A stretch of 48,874 nt of DNA from Streptomyces hokutonensis. GTDB taxonomy: Bacteria; Actinomycetota; Actinomycetes; Streptomycetales; Streptomycetaceae. The notes under the pieces were generated by a model. That model made no database searches. It worked only from the letters and a program-made list of their open reading frames with translations, and had not been told where the DNA came from. This document shows, piece after piece, positions 6,988 through 15,614 of this stretch. Location of the stretch: positions 1 through 48,874 of the forward strand of contig NZ_BARG01000028.1 of NCBI RefSeq assembly GCF_000376565.1. The letters run 5' to 3'. Every line of letters begins with the position of its first letter. The stretch's first letter is position 1. Position numbers and translations under genes: made by a program.

Positions 6988-8933
6988 AGCTCGGCCTCGA
7001 TGACGTCGGCGAGCTCGTCCAGCGTGTCCTCGTCGGCACCGGAGCACACGGCGTTCCAGAACCCGTCCAGGGCCGCGGTGAGAGCGGGCGACGCCTGGCC
7101 GACGCGGAGGGCCTTCTTGACCGTACGGCGGTACTCGGCCGGTACGGCGGCGGCGTCGATCCCGCCGACCGGGGCCCCGGTGACCGCCACCGGGCCGGGA
7201 ATCACGGCCACCGGATCGGGAATCACGGCCACCGGCCCGGGCACGGTGGGCACCGGCCCGGGACCGACCGGAGGCTGCGGTTCGCCGCCCGGCGCGGGCC
7301 CGCCGACCGTCGCGAACAGCTTCTCCAGCGCGGCCCGTTTCTCCGCCAGCTCGTCGAGCGTGCCGATGGTGGTGCTCTGGTCGAAGGTCGCCTGGTACTC
7401 CCGCCCGGTGTTGGTGTGCGTGACCTGCACCGCGAGCAGCCCGTTCATGTCCAGCGTGAACTCGACCTCGAACTCGTGGTAGCCCTGTGGGCGGCGCTCG
7501 ATGTCGTCCAGATGGATCGTGCCGATCAGGGTGTTGTTGTAGATGAACCTGTCCTCGCCCTGATAGATGGCCGCCTCGATGCGGGGTGCCTGATCAGGGT
7601 TGTAGTACTTCTGCACATGGCGGGCCGGGATCTTGGTGCCGCGCGGGATCAGCGCGCTGAACTCGCCGTCCTGCACACCGACGCCCATGGTGTGCTCGGC
7701 GATCAGCGTGACGGCGTAGTCCTGCTCGTCCGCGGACCGCTCGGCGGTTGGCCGGGTCGAGAGGTCGAAGGCGGGCGAGGCCTCGAACCGGTTGGCCACG
7801 ATCGCCGCGCCCCGGGCGACCAGCGTGTCGGGGTTGGCGTCTCCGCGCACGAACCCCTCGTCCTGGTCGAAGTGGTTCAGCAGCATCCGCCTGACCTGCG
7901 GGACACGGGTCGAACCGCCCACGAGGAGCACGGCGTTGACATGCTCGGGCAGTACGCCCTTGCCGTTGCGCGCGTCGTCCAGCGCCCTGTCGACCTGCTC
8001 CAGGGACCGGTCGAGGTGCGGCTGGATCAGTGACTCGAAGGTTTCCCGGTCCAGCTCCAGCGGGGTGGTCCCATGGCCGAGGTCGACGGTCGTCGCGGCG
8101 CGCAGCGACAGCTCGCGCTTCGCCGTCTCCGCCGCCGCCTTGATCCGCAGCGGCTCGATCTCCTTCGGCAGGGTGTCGCCGAGCCGCTCCTTGATCCACT
8201 CGGCGACGGCGTCGTCGAAGTCGCCCCCGCCGAGCCGCTGGTCCCCGGCGGTCGCGATGACCTCGATCTCGTCCTCCCGGGTCTCGATGATCGACACGTC
8301 GAAGGTGCCGCCGCCCAGGTCGAAGACCAGGTAGACCTGCCGCTCGGTCTCGGCCCGGTCGACGCCGTAGGCGATGGCGGCGGCGGTGGGCTCGGGGATG
8401 AGCTGACGGGGGTAGAGACCCGCCAGCAGCGCCGCCTCCTCGGTGGCCTTCTTCTGGCGCTCCGTGAAGTAGGCGGGCACGGTGACCACCGCGTCATGGA
8501 TCTCCCCGCCCAGAGCCTGCTCGGCGATCCGCTTCATCTTCATCAGCACCAGAGCGCTGATCTCCTGAGGGAGCAGCCACTCGTCACCGAGCCTGGCCCG
8601 CACGGGGTCGTTCACCTGGTAGACGCCCTGGGCGCCGAAGTACGCGAGCCGTTCCGGCTCCTTGAACTCCGCTCCCATCTCGCGCTTGATCTCCACCAAC
8701 GTGCCCTCGGCGCCCGGTCCTCGGCTGATGGCGTCCTTGGCGTCGTGCCCGACGACGAGGGCACCGGTGACCGTGTCGAGCCGTACGACCGAGGGCGTGG
8801 CGACGGCGGCGGACCCCTCGCGTTCGGGGTCGGCGAGGATCTGCGGGGCGAGGTCGTCGGGGTGATAGGCGGCGACGGCCGAGTAGGTGGTACCGAGGTC
8901 GATGCCGACGACCCGGTGCAACTCGTCTTCCAT
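6984..8933 (-). CDS. Hsp70 (DnaK-like) chaperone with diverged linker and C-terminus
   Basis: A 649-residue Hsp70-family ATPase. The nucleotide-binding domain (about 1-385) is intact, with VVGIDLGTTYSAV at 8-20, DLGGGTFDVS at 205-214 and VLLVGGSTRVPQV near 335-347. The usual hydrophobic interdomain linker of DnaK (VLLLDVTP type) is replaced by AVTLIAEHT. A substrate-binding beta domain follows (about 410-525). Instead of a normal helical lid there is a Pro/Val/Gly linker (about 543-590, with heptads PVAVIPD and PVAVIPG) and a separate 60-residue helical tail ending in ELADVIEAEL. The ATG at 8933 has a good GGAGGT leader and lies 16 bases after the J-like gene. This is not the housekeeping dnaK: there is no grpE nearby and its partners are TPR and TIR proteins. 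Inference: it remodels or holds the operon's own effector inactive. The family call is certain; the role is inferred. Confidence 0.95.
   Translation of the reverse strand: MEDELHRVVGIDLGTTYSAVAAYHPDDLAPQILADPEREGSAAVATPSVVRLDTVTGALVVGHDAKDAISRGPGAEGTLVEIKREMGAEFKEPERLAYFGAQGVYQVNDPVRARLGDEWLLPQEISALVLMKMKRIAEQALGGEIHDAVVTVPAYFTERQKKATEEAALLAGLYPRQLIPEPTAAAIAYGVDRAETERQVYLVFDLGGGTFDVSIIETREDEIEVIATAGDQRLGGGDFDDAVAEWIKERLGDTLPKEIEPLRIKAAAETAKRELSLRAATTVDLGHGTTPLELDRETFESLIQPHLDRSLEQVDRALDDARNGKGVLPEHVNAVLLVGGSTRVPQVRRMLLNHFDQDEGFVRGDANPDTLVARGAAIVANRFEASPAFDLSTRPTAERSADEQDYAVTLIAEHTMGVGVQDGEFSALIPRGTKIPARHVQKYYNPDQAPRIEAAIYQGEDRFIYNNTLIGTIHLDDIERRPQGYHEFEVEFTLDMNGLLAVQVTHTNTGREYQATFDQSTTIGTLDELAEKRAALEKLFATVGGPAPGGEPQPPVGPGPVPTVPGPVAVIPDPVAVIPGPVAVTGAPVGGIDAAAVPAEYRRTVKKALRVGQASPALTAALDGFWNAVCSGADEDTLDELADVIEAEL
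7177..7260 (-). repeat. Four 21-base units in the Hsp70 linker
   Basis: Four consecutive units at 7177-7197, 7198-7218, 7219-7239 and 7240-7260. Units two and three are nearly identical (ggaatcacggccaccgg core). They encode the Val/Pro heptads of the linker between the substrate-binding domain and the C-terminal tail of the Hsp70. The reading frame is preserved because the unit is 21 bases. Copy number could vary between strains. Confidence 0.9.
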
Positions 8934-8949
8934 GGGGGACCTCCGGGGT

Positions 8950-9402
8950 TCAGTCGTCGGCGAAGCCGTCGAGCAGATGGGTGCGGGTGAAGTCGCCGGT
9001 GAAATCCGTACGGGTGGTATCCGTGGGGCGGTGGACGTCCTCGCCGGCCGCGGCGAGGAATGCCTCGATCTCCCTGCGCAGCACGGTCAGACCGGCGGCC
9101 TTGCCGTCCGCGTCGAGGATCGGCTCCCAGGTCGGTACGAGACGCAGCAGTGGGAGCGGTGGATGGCGGGCGTCGTGTGCGGCGCGGGACTCGGTGCTCT
9201 CCAGATTGGCGGCGTGGGCCGCGGCGATCTCCTCGTCACTCGCACCGCGCGCTCTGAGCCGGGCGTCGTTGCGGTTCGCGGCCGCCCGGATCTCCTCGGC
9301 CGTGGCCTCGGGCGGCACACCGAGGCGCATGTACTCGGTTGTTCTGGGTACGACCATGGGCAGCGAGAACAGCGCCCCGCCGGCCTCGTCGGCACCGGGC
9401 AT
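8950..9402 (-). CDS. Degenerate J-domain-like protein, Hsp70 partner
   Basis: A 150-residue protein, first gene of the operon and 16 bases upstream of the Hsp70 gene. Residues about 20-85 follow a J-domain plan: EYMRLGVPPEATAEEIRAA matches the YxxLGV helix I/II start, and EIAAAHAANLESTESRAAHD matches the helix III/IV end. The HPD tripeptide that J proteins use to stimulate Hsp70 ATPase is not present; the equivalent region reads NRNDARLRARGASDEE. After a Pro-rich break there is a second helical part (LTVLRREIEAFLAAAGED) and an acidic tail. Known: J proteins without HPD (J-like proteins) can still dock or block partners. Inference: it is a dedicated cofactor or inhibitor of the neighbouring Hsp70. 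An alternative is a helical adaptor that only resembles J. The start at ATG 9402 fits a short leader. Confidence 0.75.
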   Translation of the reverse strand: MPGADEAGGALFSLPMVVPRTTEYMRLGVPPEATAEEIRAAANRNDARLRARGASDEEIAAAHAANLESTESRAAHDARHPPLPLLRLVPTWEPILDADGKAAGLTVLRREIEAFLAAAGEDVHRPTDTTRTDFTGDFTRTHLLDGFADD

Positions 9403-9651
9403 CCCAACATCCCCCGTTCACGAACGCTACGCGCCGGGGGCGAGGCTGGGAGGGCTCGCGCTCGACACGGTCCTTCTTGACGCAGGACGACCTGTGCGGC
9501 CGTAATGGTGCGCCGAGTCTAGAGGCGCCGAGGGGTAACTTGCCGTAGATCCCGAGTAGTTGTGGGCGATGGGATCGACATGGCTGGAATTGGTCCCACG
9601 GGTCGCCGTGACGTGCAGTCCTTGTGGAGCCGTGGTGAAGGGGAGAGGACC
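9403..9651. promoter_or_regulatory. Divergent intergenic region between the two halves of the TIR/Hsp70-SLOG island
   Basis: The 249 bases between the start codons of the J-like gene (minus) and the SLOG gene (plus) must carry both promoters. The stretch 9505-9570 is less GC-rich than its surroundings (gtctagagg, ggggtaacttgccgtagat, cgagtagttgtgggc). That is the likeliest place for promoter elements, but I cannot assign a -10/-35 pair with confidence. A ggggagagg ribosome site precedes the SLOG gene at about 9640-9648. Shared control of both sides is suggested only by the geometry. Confidence 0.5.
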
Positions 9652-10161
9652 GTGACAACCCTCGCTGTCACCGGGCACATGGATCTGACGGACGAAAGCG
9701 TCCCCCTGATCCGCACCGCCCTGGACGAACTGCTGCGGCAGTACGCCGCTGCCGCCGACGACGTGCTCGTCGGTGTCTCCTGCATGGCCAAGGGCTCCGA
9801 CTCCTTGTTCGCCGAGGCCGTTCTCGCCGCCGGCGGGTCCCTGGTCGCCGTCATCCCCGCCAAGGATTACCGCCGGAACCACGTCGCCGCCGACTACGCG
9901 CCCACCTTCGACGGGCTCGTCGAAGCCGCCGACGAGGTGCTCGTGCTGCCCTACGAGACAGCCGGCCCGCAGGCCTACGCCGCCGCCAACGCCGTACTGC
10001 TGGAATGCGCGGACCGGCTCGTCGCCGTATGGAACGGGGAACCCCCGGGCGGCAGGGGCGGAGGTACCGCCGACGCGGTTCTCGATGCCCGGAAGGCCGG
10101 CATCCACGTGGACGTGGTGTGGCCGGAAGGCGCCGTCCGCAGCTCGGTGACTCACTCCTGA
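9652..10161 (+). CDS. SLOG-superfamily (DprA/YpsA/LOG-like) Rossmann protein
   Basis: A 169-residue single-domain protein. The GTG at 9652 is chosen for its ggggagagg leader and because LAVTGHMDL then forms the expected first strand and loop. Further SLOG-type features are GVSCMAKGSDSLFAEAVL (about 41-58, in the place of the GxARGxD nucleotide loop), SLVAVIPAKDY (63-73) and LVAVWNGEPPGGRGGGTADAV (about 123-143), followed by HVDVVWP. Known: SLOG domains bind nucleotides or NAD-derived molecules, for example in Thoeris ThsA, and comparative work linked stand-alone SLOG genes to SLATT membrane effectors. Inference: this is the ligand sensor for the membrane protein encoded 74 bases downstream, perhaps reading a product of the divergent operon's TIR. 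A nucleosidase function is possible but less likely from context. Confidence 0.82.
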   Translation: MTTLAVTGHMDLTDESVPLIRTALDELLRQYAAAADDVLVGVSCMAKGSDSLFAEAVLAAGGSLVAVIPAKDYRRNHVAADYAPTFDGLVEAADEVLVLPYETAGPQAYAAANAVLLECADRLVAVWNGEPPGGRGGGTADAVLDARKAGIHVDVVWPEGAVRSSVTHS

Positions 10162-10235
10162 CGAGGAGTCCGACTACCGTCCGTCACCGCGCCGAATCGG
10201 CCTCGCCGCCCCCGGTTGTTCGCCATGCTGGTGGC

Positions 10236-10748
10236 ATGAGCGACATCGGGGACGCGTTGTGGAACACGGGGGTCGGTCCGTCCGACTACTCGGAAGCGAA
10301 CGACCGCTATCAGCAGGCGGTACTCGACCAGTACAAGCTCTGCGTGGAGATGGCCGACCGGGTCAGCTCCCGACGCAATCTGACCAACACCTTCTTCTTG
10401 TCGCTCAACAGCGCGGTCGTGGCAGTCGTGGCCGCGGTCTCGGACCGGACGGTGGCCGACATGTCCGTCCTCCTGCTGCTGGCCGGGCTGGTCATTCTGC
10501 TCGCCCAGTGCGCGGCGTGGTACATCATGGTGCGCTCGTACCGGCAGCTCAACACCGCCAAGTACGAGGTGATCGGCGCCTTCGAGGAACGACTGCCGGC
10601 GTTCGCGTACTCCCGTGCCGAGTGGGGCGCGCTCGGAGAGGGCCGAGACTGGCGCAAGTACCTGCGCCTGACCCACGTCGAGCAATGGGTACCGGTCGTC
10701 TTCGCGGCCTCCTACCTCCTGGGCTTCTGCGCCCTCGCCGCCCGGTGA
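10236..10748 (+). CDS. SLATT/RipA-like small membrane protein, predicted effector
   Basis: A 170-residue protein starting at ATG 10236; the leader is weak. A soluble N-terminus (1-45) ends in RVSSRRNLTNTFFLSLNSA, which runs into the first membrane segment (about 51-68). The second segment is about 77-98 (VLLLLAGLVILLAQCAAWYI), then comes the conserved-looking SYRQLNTAKYEVIGAFEERL amphipathic stretch, EWGALGEG, and a last hydrophobic segment (about 152-168). This layout matches the RipA/SLATT-like family of two-to-three-TM proteins. Known: SLATT proteins are predicted pore-forming effectors coupled to SLOG or cyclic-nucleotide sensors. Inference: with the SLOG gene it forms a sensor-effector pair that damages the membrane when triggered. 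The family assignment is from recall of the motif pattern, so it is moderately sure. Confidence 0.78.
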   Translation: MSDIGDALWNTGVGPSDYSEANDRYQQAVLDQYKLCVEMADRVSSRRNLTNTFFLSLNSAVVAVVAAVSDRTVADMSVLLLLAGLVILLAQCAAWYIMVRSYRQLNTAKYEVIGAFEERLPAFAYSRAEWGALGEGRDWRKYLRLTHVEQWVPVVFAASYLLGFCALAAR

Positions 10749-10856
10749 CCACGAGGTCCGGCGGCGCGGCGCCGAGCTTCTACGTCGAGCAGGCCATGGG
10801 ACTGGTGGGAGAAGCGCTGAGTCTGCTGACCGGTGATCGTCCCGGGGGCTCCCACC

Positions 10857-12224
<1,368 letters not shown>

Positions 12225-12269
12225 GGTGACTCCTCAGAACGCGGACGTGCGGGGTGGTGCAAGGGGGGT

Positions 12270-12309
12270 GGGGTGCCGCCGCACACCTTCCAGTCTGCGG
12301 CGGCACCCC
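12270..12309 (-). terminator. 14-bp stem hairpin between glyA and sdaA
   Basis: Perfect inverted repeat: ggggtgccgccgca at 12270-12283 and tgcggcggcacccc at 12296-12309, with a 12-base loop. No T-tract follows in the leftward direction, as is common for Streptomyces terminators. Because sdaA continues in the same direction, this may be a partial terminator that lowers sdaA relative to glyA, or an mRNA-stabilising 3' end for glyA. Confidence 0.8.
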
Positions 12310-12318
12310 CGGGGTTGA

Positions 12319-13578
12319 CTACAGCCCGGGGTACAGCGGGTACTTCTCCGCCAGCGCCGTGACCCGGGCCTTCAGACCCGCCACGTCGTACGACGGCTTC
12401 AGCGTCTCCGCGATGACGTCCGCGACCTCGGCGAAGTCCTCGGCACTGAAGCCGCGGGTCGCCAGCGCCGGCGTGCCGATGCGCAGGCCCGACGTGACCA
12501 TCGGGGGCCGCGGGTCGTTCGGGACGGCGTTGCGGTTGACCGTGATGCCGACCTCGTGGAGCCGGTCCTCGGCCTGCTGGCCGTCGAGTTCGGAATTCCG
12601 CAGGTCGACCAGGACGAGGTGCACGTCCGTGCCGCCCGACAGGACGTCGACCCCTACGGCCTTCACGTCGTCCCGGACCAGTCGCTCGGCGAGCAGCCGC
12701 GCGCCCTCCACCGTACGCCGCTGGCGCTCCTTGAAGTCCTCGCCCGCCGCGACCTTGAAGGAGACCGCCTTGGCGGCGATCACATGCTCCAGCGGACCGC
12801 CCTGGAAGCCGGGGAAGACGGACGAGTTCAGCTTCTTCGCGAAGGACTGCTTGGCGAGGATGATCCCGCCGCGCGGGCCGCCCAGCGTCTTGTGGGTGGT
12901 GGACGTGACGACGTCCGCGTAGGGGACGGGGTTCGGGTGGAGGCCGGCCGCCACCAGCCCGGCGAAGTGCGCCATGTCGACCCACAGATACGCCTCGACC
13001 TCGTCCGCGATCCGGCGGAACTCGGCGAAGTCCAGCTGCCTCGGGTAGGCCGACCAGCCCGCGATGATGACCTTCGGGCGGTGCTCCTTGGCGAGCTTCT
13101 CCAGCTCGGCCATGTCGACCAGACCGGTCCGCGCGTCCACGTGGTAGGCGACCACGTCGAACTGCTTGCCGGAGAAGTTCAGCCGCATCCCGTGGGTGAG
13201 GTGGCCGCCGTGCGCCAGGTCGAGGCCGAGGATCGTGTCGCCGGGCTGGGCGAGCGCGAACAGGGCGGCCTGGTTGGCGGAGGCGCCCGAGTGCGGCTGG
13301 ACGTTGGCGTACTCGGCGCCGAACAGCTCCTTGACCCGGTCGATCGCGATCTGCTCGGCCACGTCGACGTACTCGCAGCCGCCGTAGTAGCGACGGCCCG
13401 GGTACCCCTCGGCGTACTTGTTGGTGAGGACGGAGCCCTGTGCCTCCATGACCGCGACCGGAGCGAAGTTCTCCGAGGCGATCATCTCCAGCGTGGACTG
13501 CTGACGGCGCAGCTCGGCGTCGACCGCGGCGGCGATGTCCGGGTCGAGCTCGTGCAGGGGCGTGTTCAGGACGGACAT
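12319..13578 (-). CDS. glyA: Serine hydroxymethyltransferase
   Basis: A 419-residue PLP enzyme that interconverts serine and glycine with tetrahydrofolate. The ATG at 13578 gives MSVLNTPLHELDPDIAAAVD, the expected N-terminus; an upstream in-frame extension is unsupported. Family motifs are present: EMIASENF (31-38), KYAEGYPGRRYYGG (54-67), SGASANQAALFALAQPGD and DMAHFAGLVAAG (201-212). STTHKTLGGPRGG carries the PLP lysine K230. It lies 14 bases after gcvH in the glycine-cleavage operon, whose methylene-THF product is its co-substrate. The identification is secure. Confidence 0.98.
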   Translation of the reverse strand: MSVLNTPLHELDPDIAAAVDAELRRQQSTLEMIASENFAPVAVMEAQGSVLTNKYAEGYPGRRYYGGCEYVDVAEQIAIDRVKELFGAEYANVQPHSGASANQAALFALAQPGDTILGLDLAHGGHLTHGMRLNFSGKQFDVVAYHVDARTGLVDMAELEKLAKEHRPKVIIAGWSAYPRQLDFAEFRRIADEVEAYLWVDMAHFAGLVAAGLHPNPVPYADVVTSTTHKTLGGPRGGIILAKQSFAKKLNSSVFPGFQGGPLEHVIAAKAVSFKVAAGEDFKERQRRTVEGARLLAERLVRDDVKAVGVDVLSGGTDVHLVLVDLRNSELDGQQAEDRLHEVGITVNRNAVPNDPRPPMVTSGLRIGTPALATRGFSAEDFAEVADVIAETLKPSYDVAGLKARVTALAEKYPLYPGL

Positions 13579-13592
13579 GGTTCTACGACTCC

Positions 13593-13973
13593 TCAGCCGG
13601 CGGTGAAGGCGGTGTACTCGTCGGCGGAGAGCAGGTCGCCGGGCTCGTCCGTGATCCGTACCTTGAAGAGCCAACCGCCGTCGAAGGGCTCGGAGTTGAC
13701 GAGCGCGGGCTCGTCCATGACGGCCGTGTTGATCTCCACGACCTCACCGGTGACCGGCGCGTACAGGTCCGACACCGACTTGGTCGACTCCAGCTCGCCG
13801 CAGGACTCGCCCGCGGTCACCGTCGTGCCGACCTCGGGGAGCTGGGCGTAGACGACGTCGCCGAGCGCGTTGGCCGCGAACTCGGTGATGCCGACGGTCG
13901 CGACACCGTCGGCGGCGGCCGTCAGCCACTCGTGTTCCTTGCTGTACCGCAGATTCTCGGGGTGGTTGCTCAT
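13593..13973 (-). CDS. gcvH: Glycine cleavage system H protein
   Basis: A 126-residue lipoyl carrier of the glycine cleavage complex. The lipoylation motif is GELESTKSVSDLYAP, with K65 as the attachment site. The KEHEWL start of the domain and the PVTGEVVEIN strand are typical, and the length is normal for the family. It sits between gcvT (111 bases upstream) and glyA (14 bases downstream) under the glycine riboswitch. The P protein needed for decarboxylation is not in this window, and lipoyl-attachment genes are also elsewhere. Confidence 0.98.
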   Translation of the reverse strand: MSNHPENLRYSKEHEWLTAAADGVATVGITEFAANALGDVVYAQLPEVGTTVTAGESCGELESTKSVSDLYAPVTGEVVEINTAVMDEPALVNSEPFDGGWLFKVRITDEPGDLLSADEYTAFTAG

Positions 13974-14084
13974 GGCGTGAATTCTCCTGTACGCGGGGGA
14001 GTGCTGGTGAAGGGGGCAATGCGGAGGGCGTCGTAGAGCAGGGGCGATCCGCCCCCGGTCACGGACTCGACGCTACGACGACTG

Positions 14085-15206
14085 TCACTTCCGGCGCTTG
14101 TAGAACGGCAGCGCCACGACCTCGTACGGCTCGTGACTGCCCCGGATGTCCACGCCGACACCGGCCGTGCCCGGCGCGGAGTGCGCTGCGTCGACGTAGG
14201 CCATGGCGATGGGCCTGCCCAGCGTGGGGGAGGGGGCGCCGGAGGTGATCTCGCCGATCACTTGGCCGTCGGCGACGACGGAGTAGCCGGCGCGGGGGAC
14301 CCGGCGGCCCTCGGCGACGAGGCCGACCAGGACGCGCGGCGGCTGCGCGGCGGCGCGTTCGGCGGCGGCCGTAAGGGCCGTACGCCCGACGAAGTCGCCG
14401 TCCTTCTCGAACTTCACGACCCGGCCGAGCCCGGCGTCGAACGGGGTGAGGGAGGTCGACAGCTCGTGGCCGTAGAGCGGCATGCCCGCCTCCAGGCGGA
14501 GGGTGTCCCGGCAGGACAGGCCGCACGGGATCAGCCCGGCCGGGGCGCCCGCCTCGGTCAGCGCCTCCCACAGCTTCTCCGCGTCACCGGGGGCGACGAA
14601 CAGCTCGAAGCCGTCCTCGCCGGTGTAGCCGGTGCGGGCGATCAGCGCGGGGACGCCCGCGACCGTGCCGGGCAGCCCGGCGTAGTACTTCAGGCCGTCG
14701 AGGTCGGCGTCCGTGAGCGAGGCGAGGATGCCGGGGGACTCGGGGCCCTGGACGGCGAGCAGCGCGTACGCGTCACGGTCGTCGCGGACGACGGCGTCGA
14801 AGCCCTCGGCGCGCTCGACCAGCGAGTCCAGGACAATCTGGGCGTTCGACGCGTTGGCCACCACCATGTATTCGGTGTCGGCCAGGCGGTAGACGATCAG
14901 GTCGTCGAGGATGCCGCCGTCGGCCCGGCAGATCATCGTGTAGCGGGCGCGGCCGACGCCCACGGAGGCGATGTTGCCGACGAGCGCGTAGTTGAGGAGT
15001 GCGGCCGCCTCCGGTCCCGTGACCGTGATCTCGCCCATGTGGGAGAGGTCGAAGAGGCCGGCCTTCGTGCGGACGGCGAGGTGCTCGTCGCGCTCGGAGC
15101 CGTAGCGCAGCGGCATGTCCCAGCCGGCGAAGTCGGTCATCGTCGCACCGAGCGAGCGGTGCAGCGCGTCGAGCGCGGTACGACGGGGGGCGGCGGTACT
15201 GCTCAT
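14085..15206 (-). CDS. gcvT: Glycine cleavage system aminomethyltransferase (T protein)
   Basis: A 373-residue enzyme that releases ammonia from the H-protein-bound aminomethyl group and passes the one-carbon unit to tetrahydrofolate. The ATG at 15206 yields a 23-residue lead-in before DFAGWDMPLRYGSERDEHLA, the folate-binding family start. LFDLSHMGEITVTGPEAA and TGYTGEDGFELF (substrate pocket) are present, as are CRDTLRLEAGMPLYGHEL and the C-terminal barrel domain. It is the first gene of gcvT-gcvH-glyA(-sdaA). The 5' leader holds a tandem glycine riboswitch, so expression should rise with glycine. The identification is secure. Confidence 0.97.
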   Translation of the reverse strand: MSSTAAPRRTALDALHRSLGATMTDFAGWDMPLRYGSERDEHLAVRTKAGLFDLSHMGEITVTGPEAAALLNYALVGNIASVGVGRARYTMICRADGGILDDLIVYRLADTEYMVVANASNAQIVLDSLVERAEGFDAVVRDDRDAYALLAVQGPESPGILASLTDADLDGLKYYAGLPGTVAGVPALIARTGYTGEDGFELFVAPGDAEKLWEALTEAGAPAGLIPCGLSCRDTLRLEAGMPLYGHELSTSLTPFDAGLGRVVKFEKDGDFVGRTALTAAAERAAAQPPRVLVGLVAEGRRVPRAGYSVVADGQVIGEITSGAPSPTLGRPIAMAYVDAAHSAPGTAGVGVDIRGSHEPYEVVALPFYKRRK

Positions 15207-15236
15207 CGGTCGGTCTCCCAAGGCATGACGGCGAGG

Positions 15237-15455
15237 TCGTTCCTCCCCATCTGTCATCGGAACCTGAGAGGTTCGCCATGACCGCGCGGGACACGCACGG
15301 GCCATGGGTTGCACCTTGGGTGGGACCACCGGGACGGGCGGTCCGCTTTTCAGATGTGCCTCGCCCGCGCGGTAACTGGGCCTGAGAGATTCAAGGGAGG
15401 GACTTGCTCCTTCGGCGCCCCGGAGGTCGTACGACCGGGGACTCTCCCGCGCGGA
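15237..15455 (-). promoter_or_regulatory. Tandem glycine riboswitch in the gcvT leader
   Basis: Read on the minus strand, the leader holds two glycine-aptamer-like halves. The first (about 15455-15360) has gcgcgggagagtcc, the ggcgccgaaggagcaa core and aatctctcagg. The second (about 15345-15237) has caccca-aggtgcaac and cctctcaggttccgatgaca, ending just before the ribosome site of gcvT. These are the conserved blocks of the gcvT RNA family. Glycine binding to such leaders normally permits expression of glycine-cleavage genes. Edges are approximate because no fold was computed. Confidence 0.93.
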
Positions 15456-15494
15456 TTCAAGCGGCCGGTATGCAGTTAGGCGCGCACATCATCG

Positions 15495-15518
15495 CACAGG
15501 CTTTGTAACAGGCCTGTG
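15495..15518. promoter_or_regulatory. 7-bp inverted repeat in the gcvT/P-loop divergent promoter
   Basis: cacaggc at 15495-15501 and gcctgtg at 15512-15518 form a perfect inverted repeat with a 10-base spacer (about two helical turns centre to centre). It lies upstream of the riboswitch and between two divergent genes, a position suited to a dimeric regulator. No regulator is identified. Confidence 0.45.
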
Positions 15519-15614
15519 GCCGGAAGCGAACGGAACCGCGAGACACCGTGCATTACCTTCTCTTTACGCTAGTTGGGGAGAACCTTTCCTGACCCCGCAG
15601 GGAGGACGATCACG

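Noticed and set aside
6984..8933. Housekeeping dnaK
   Set aside because: No grpE or clpB/hspR neighbours, diverged linker and tail, and partners are TPR/TIR genes.
14041..14055. ggggcg-atc-cgcccc hairpin between gcvT and gcvH as a terminator
   Set aside because: A six-pair stem inside a riboswitch operon without T-tract; too weak to call.
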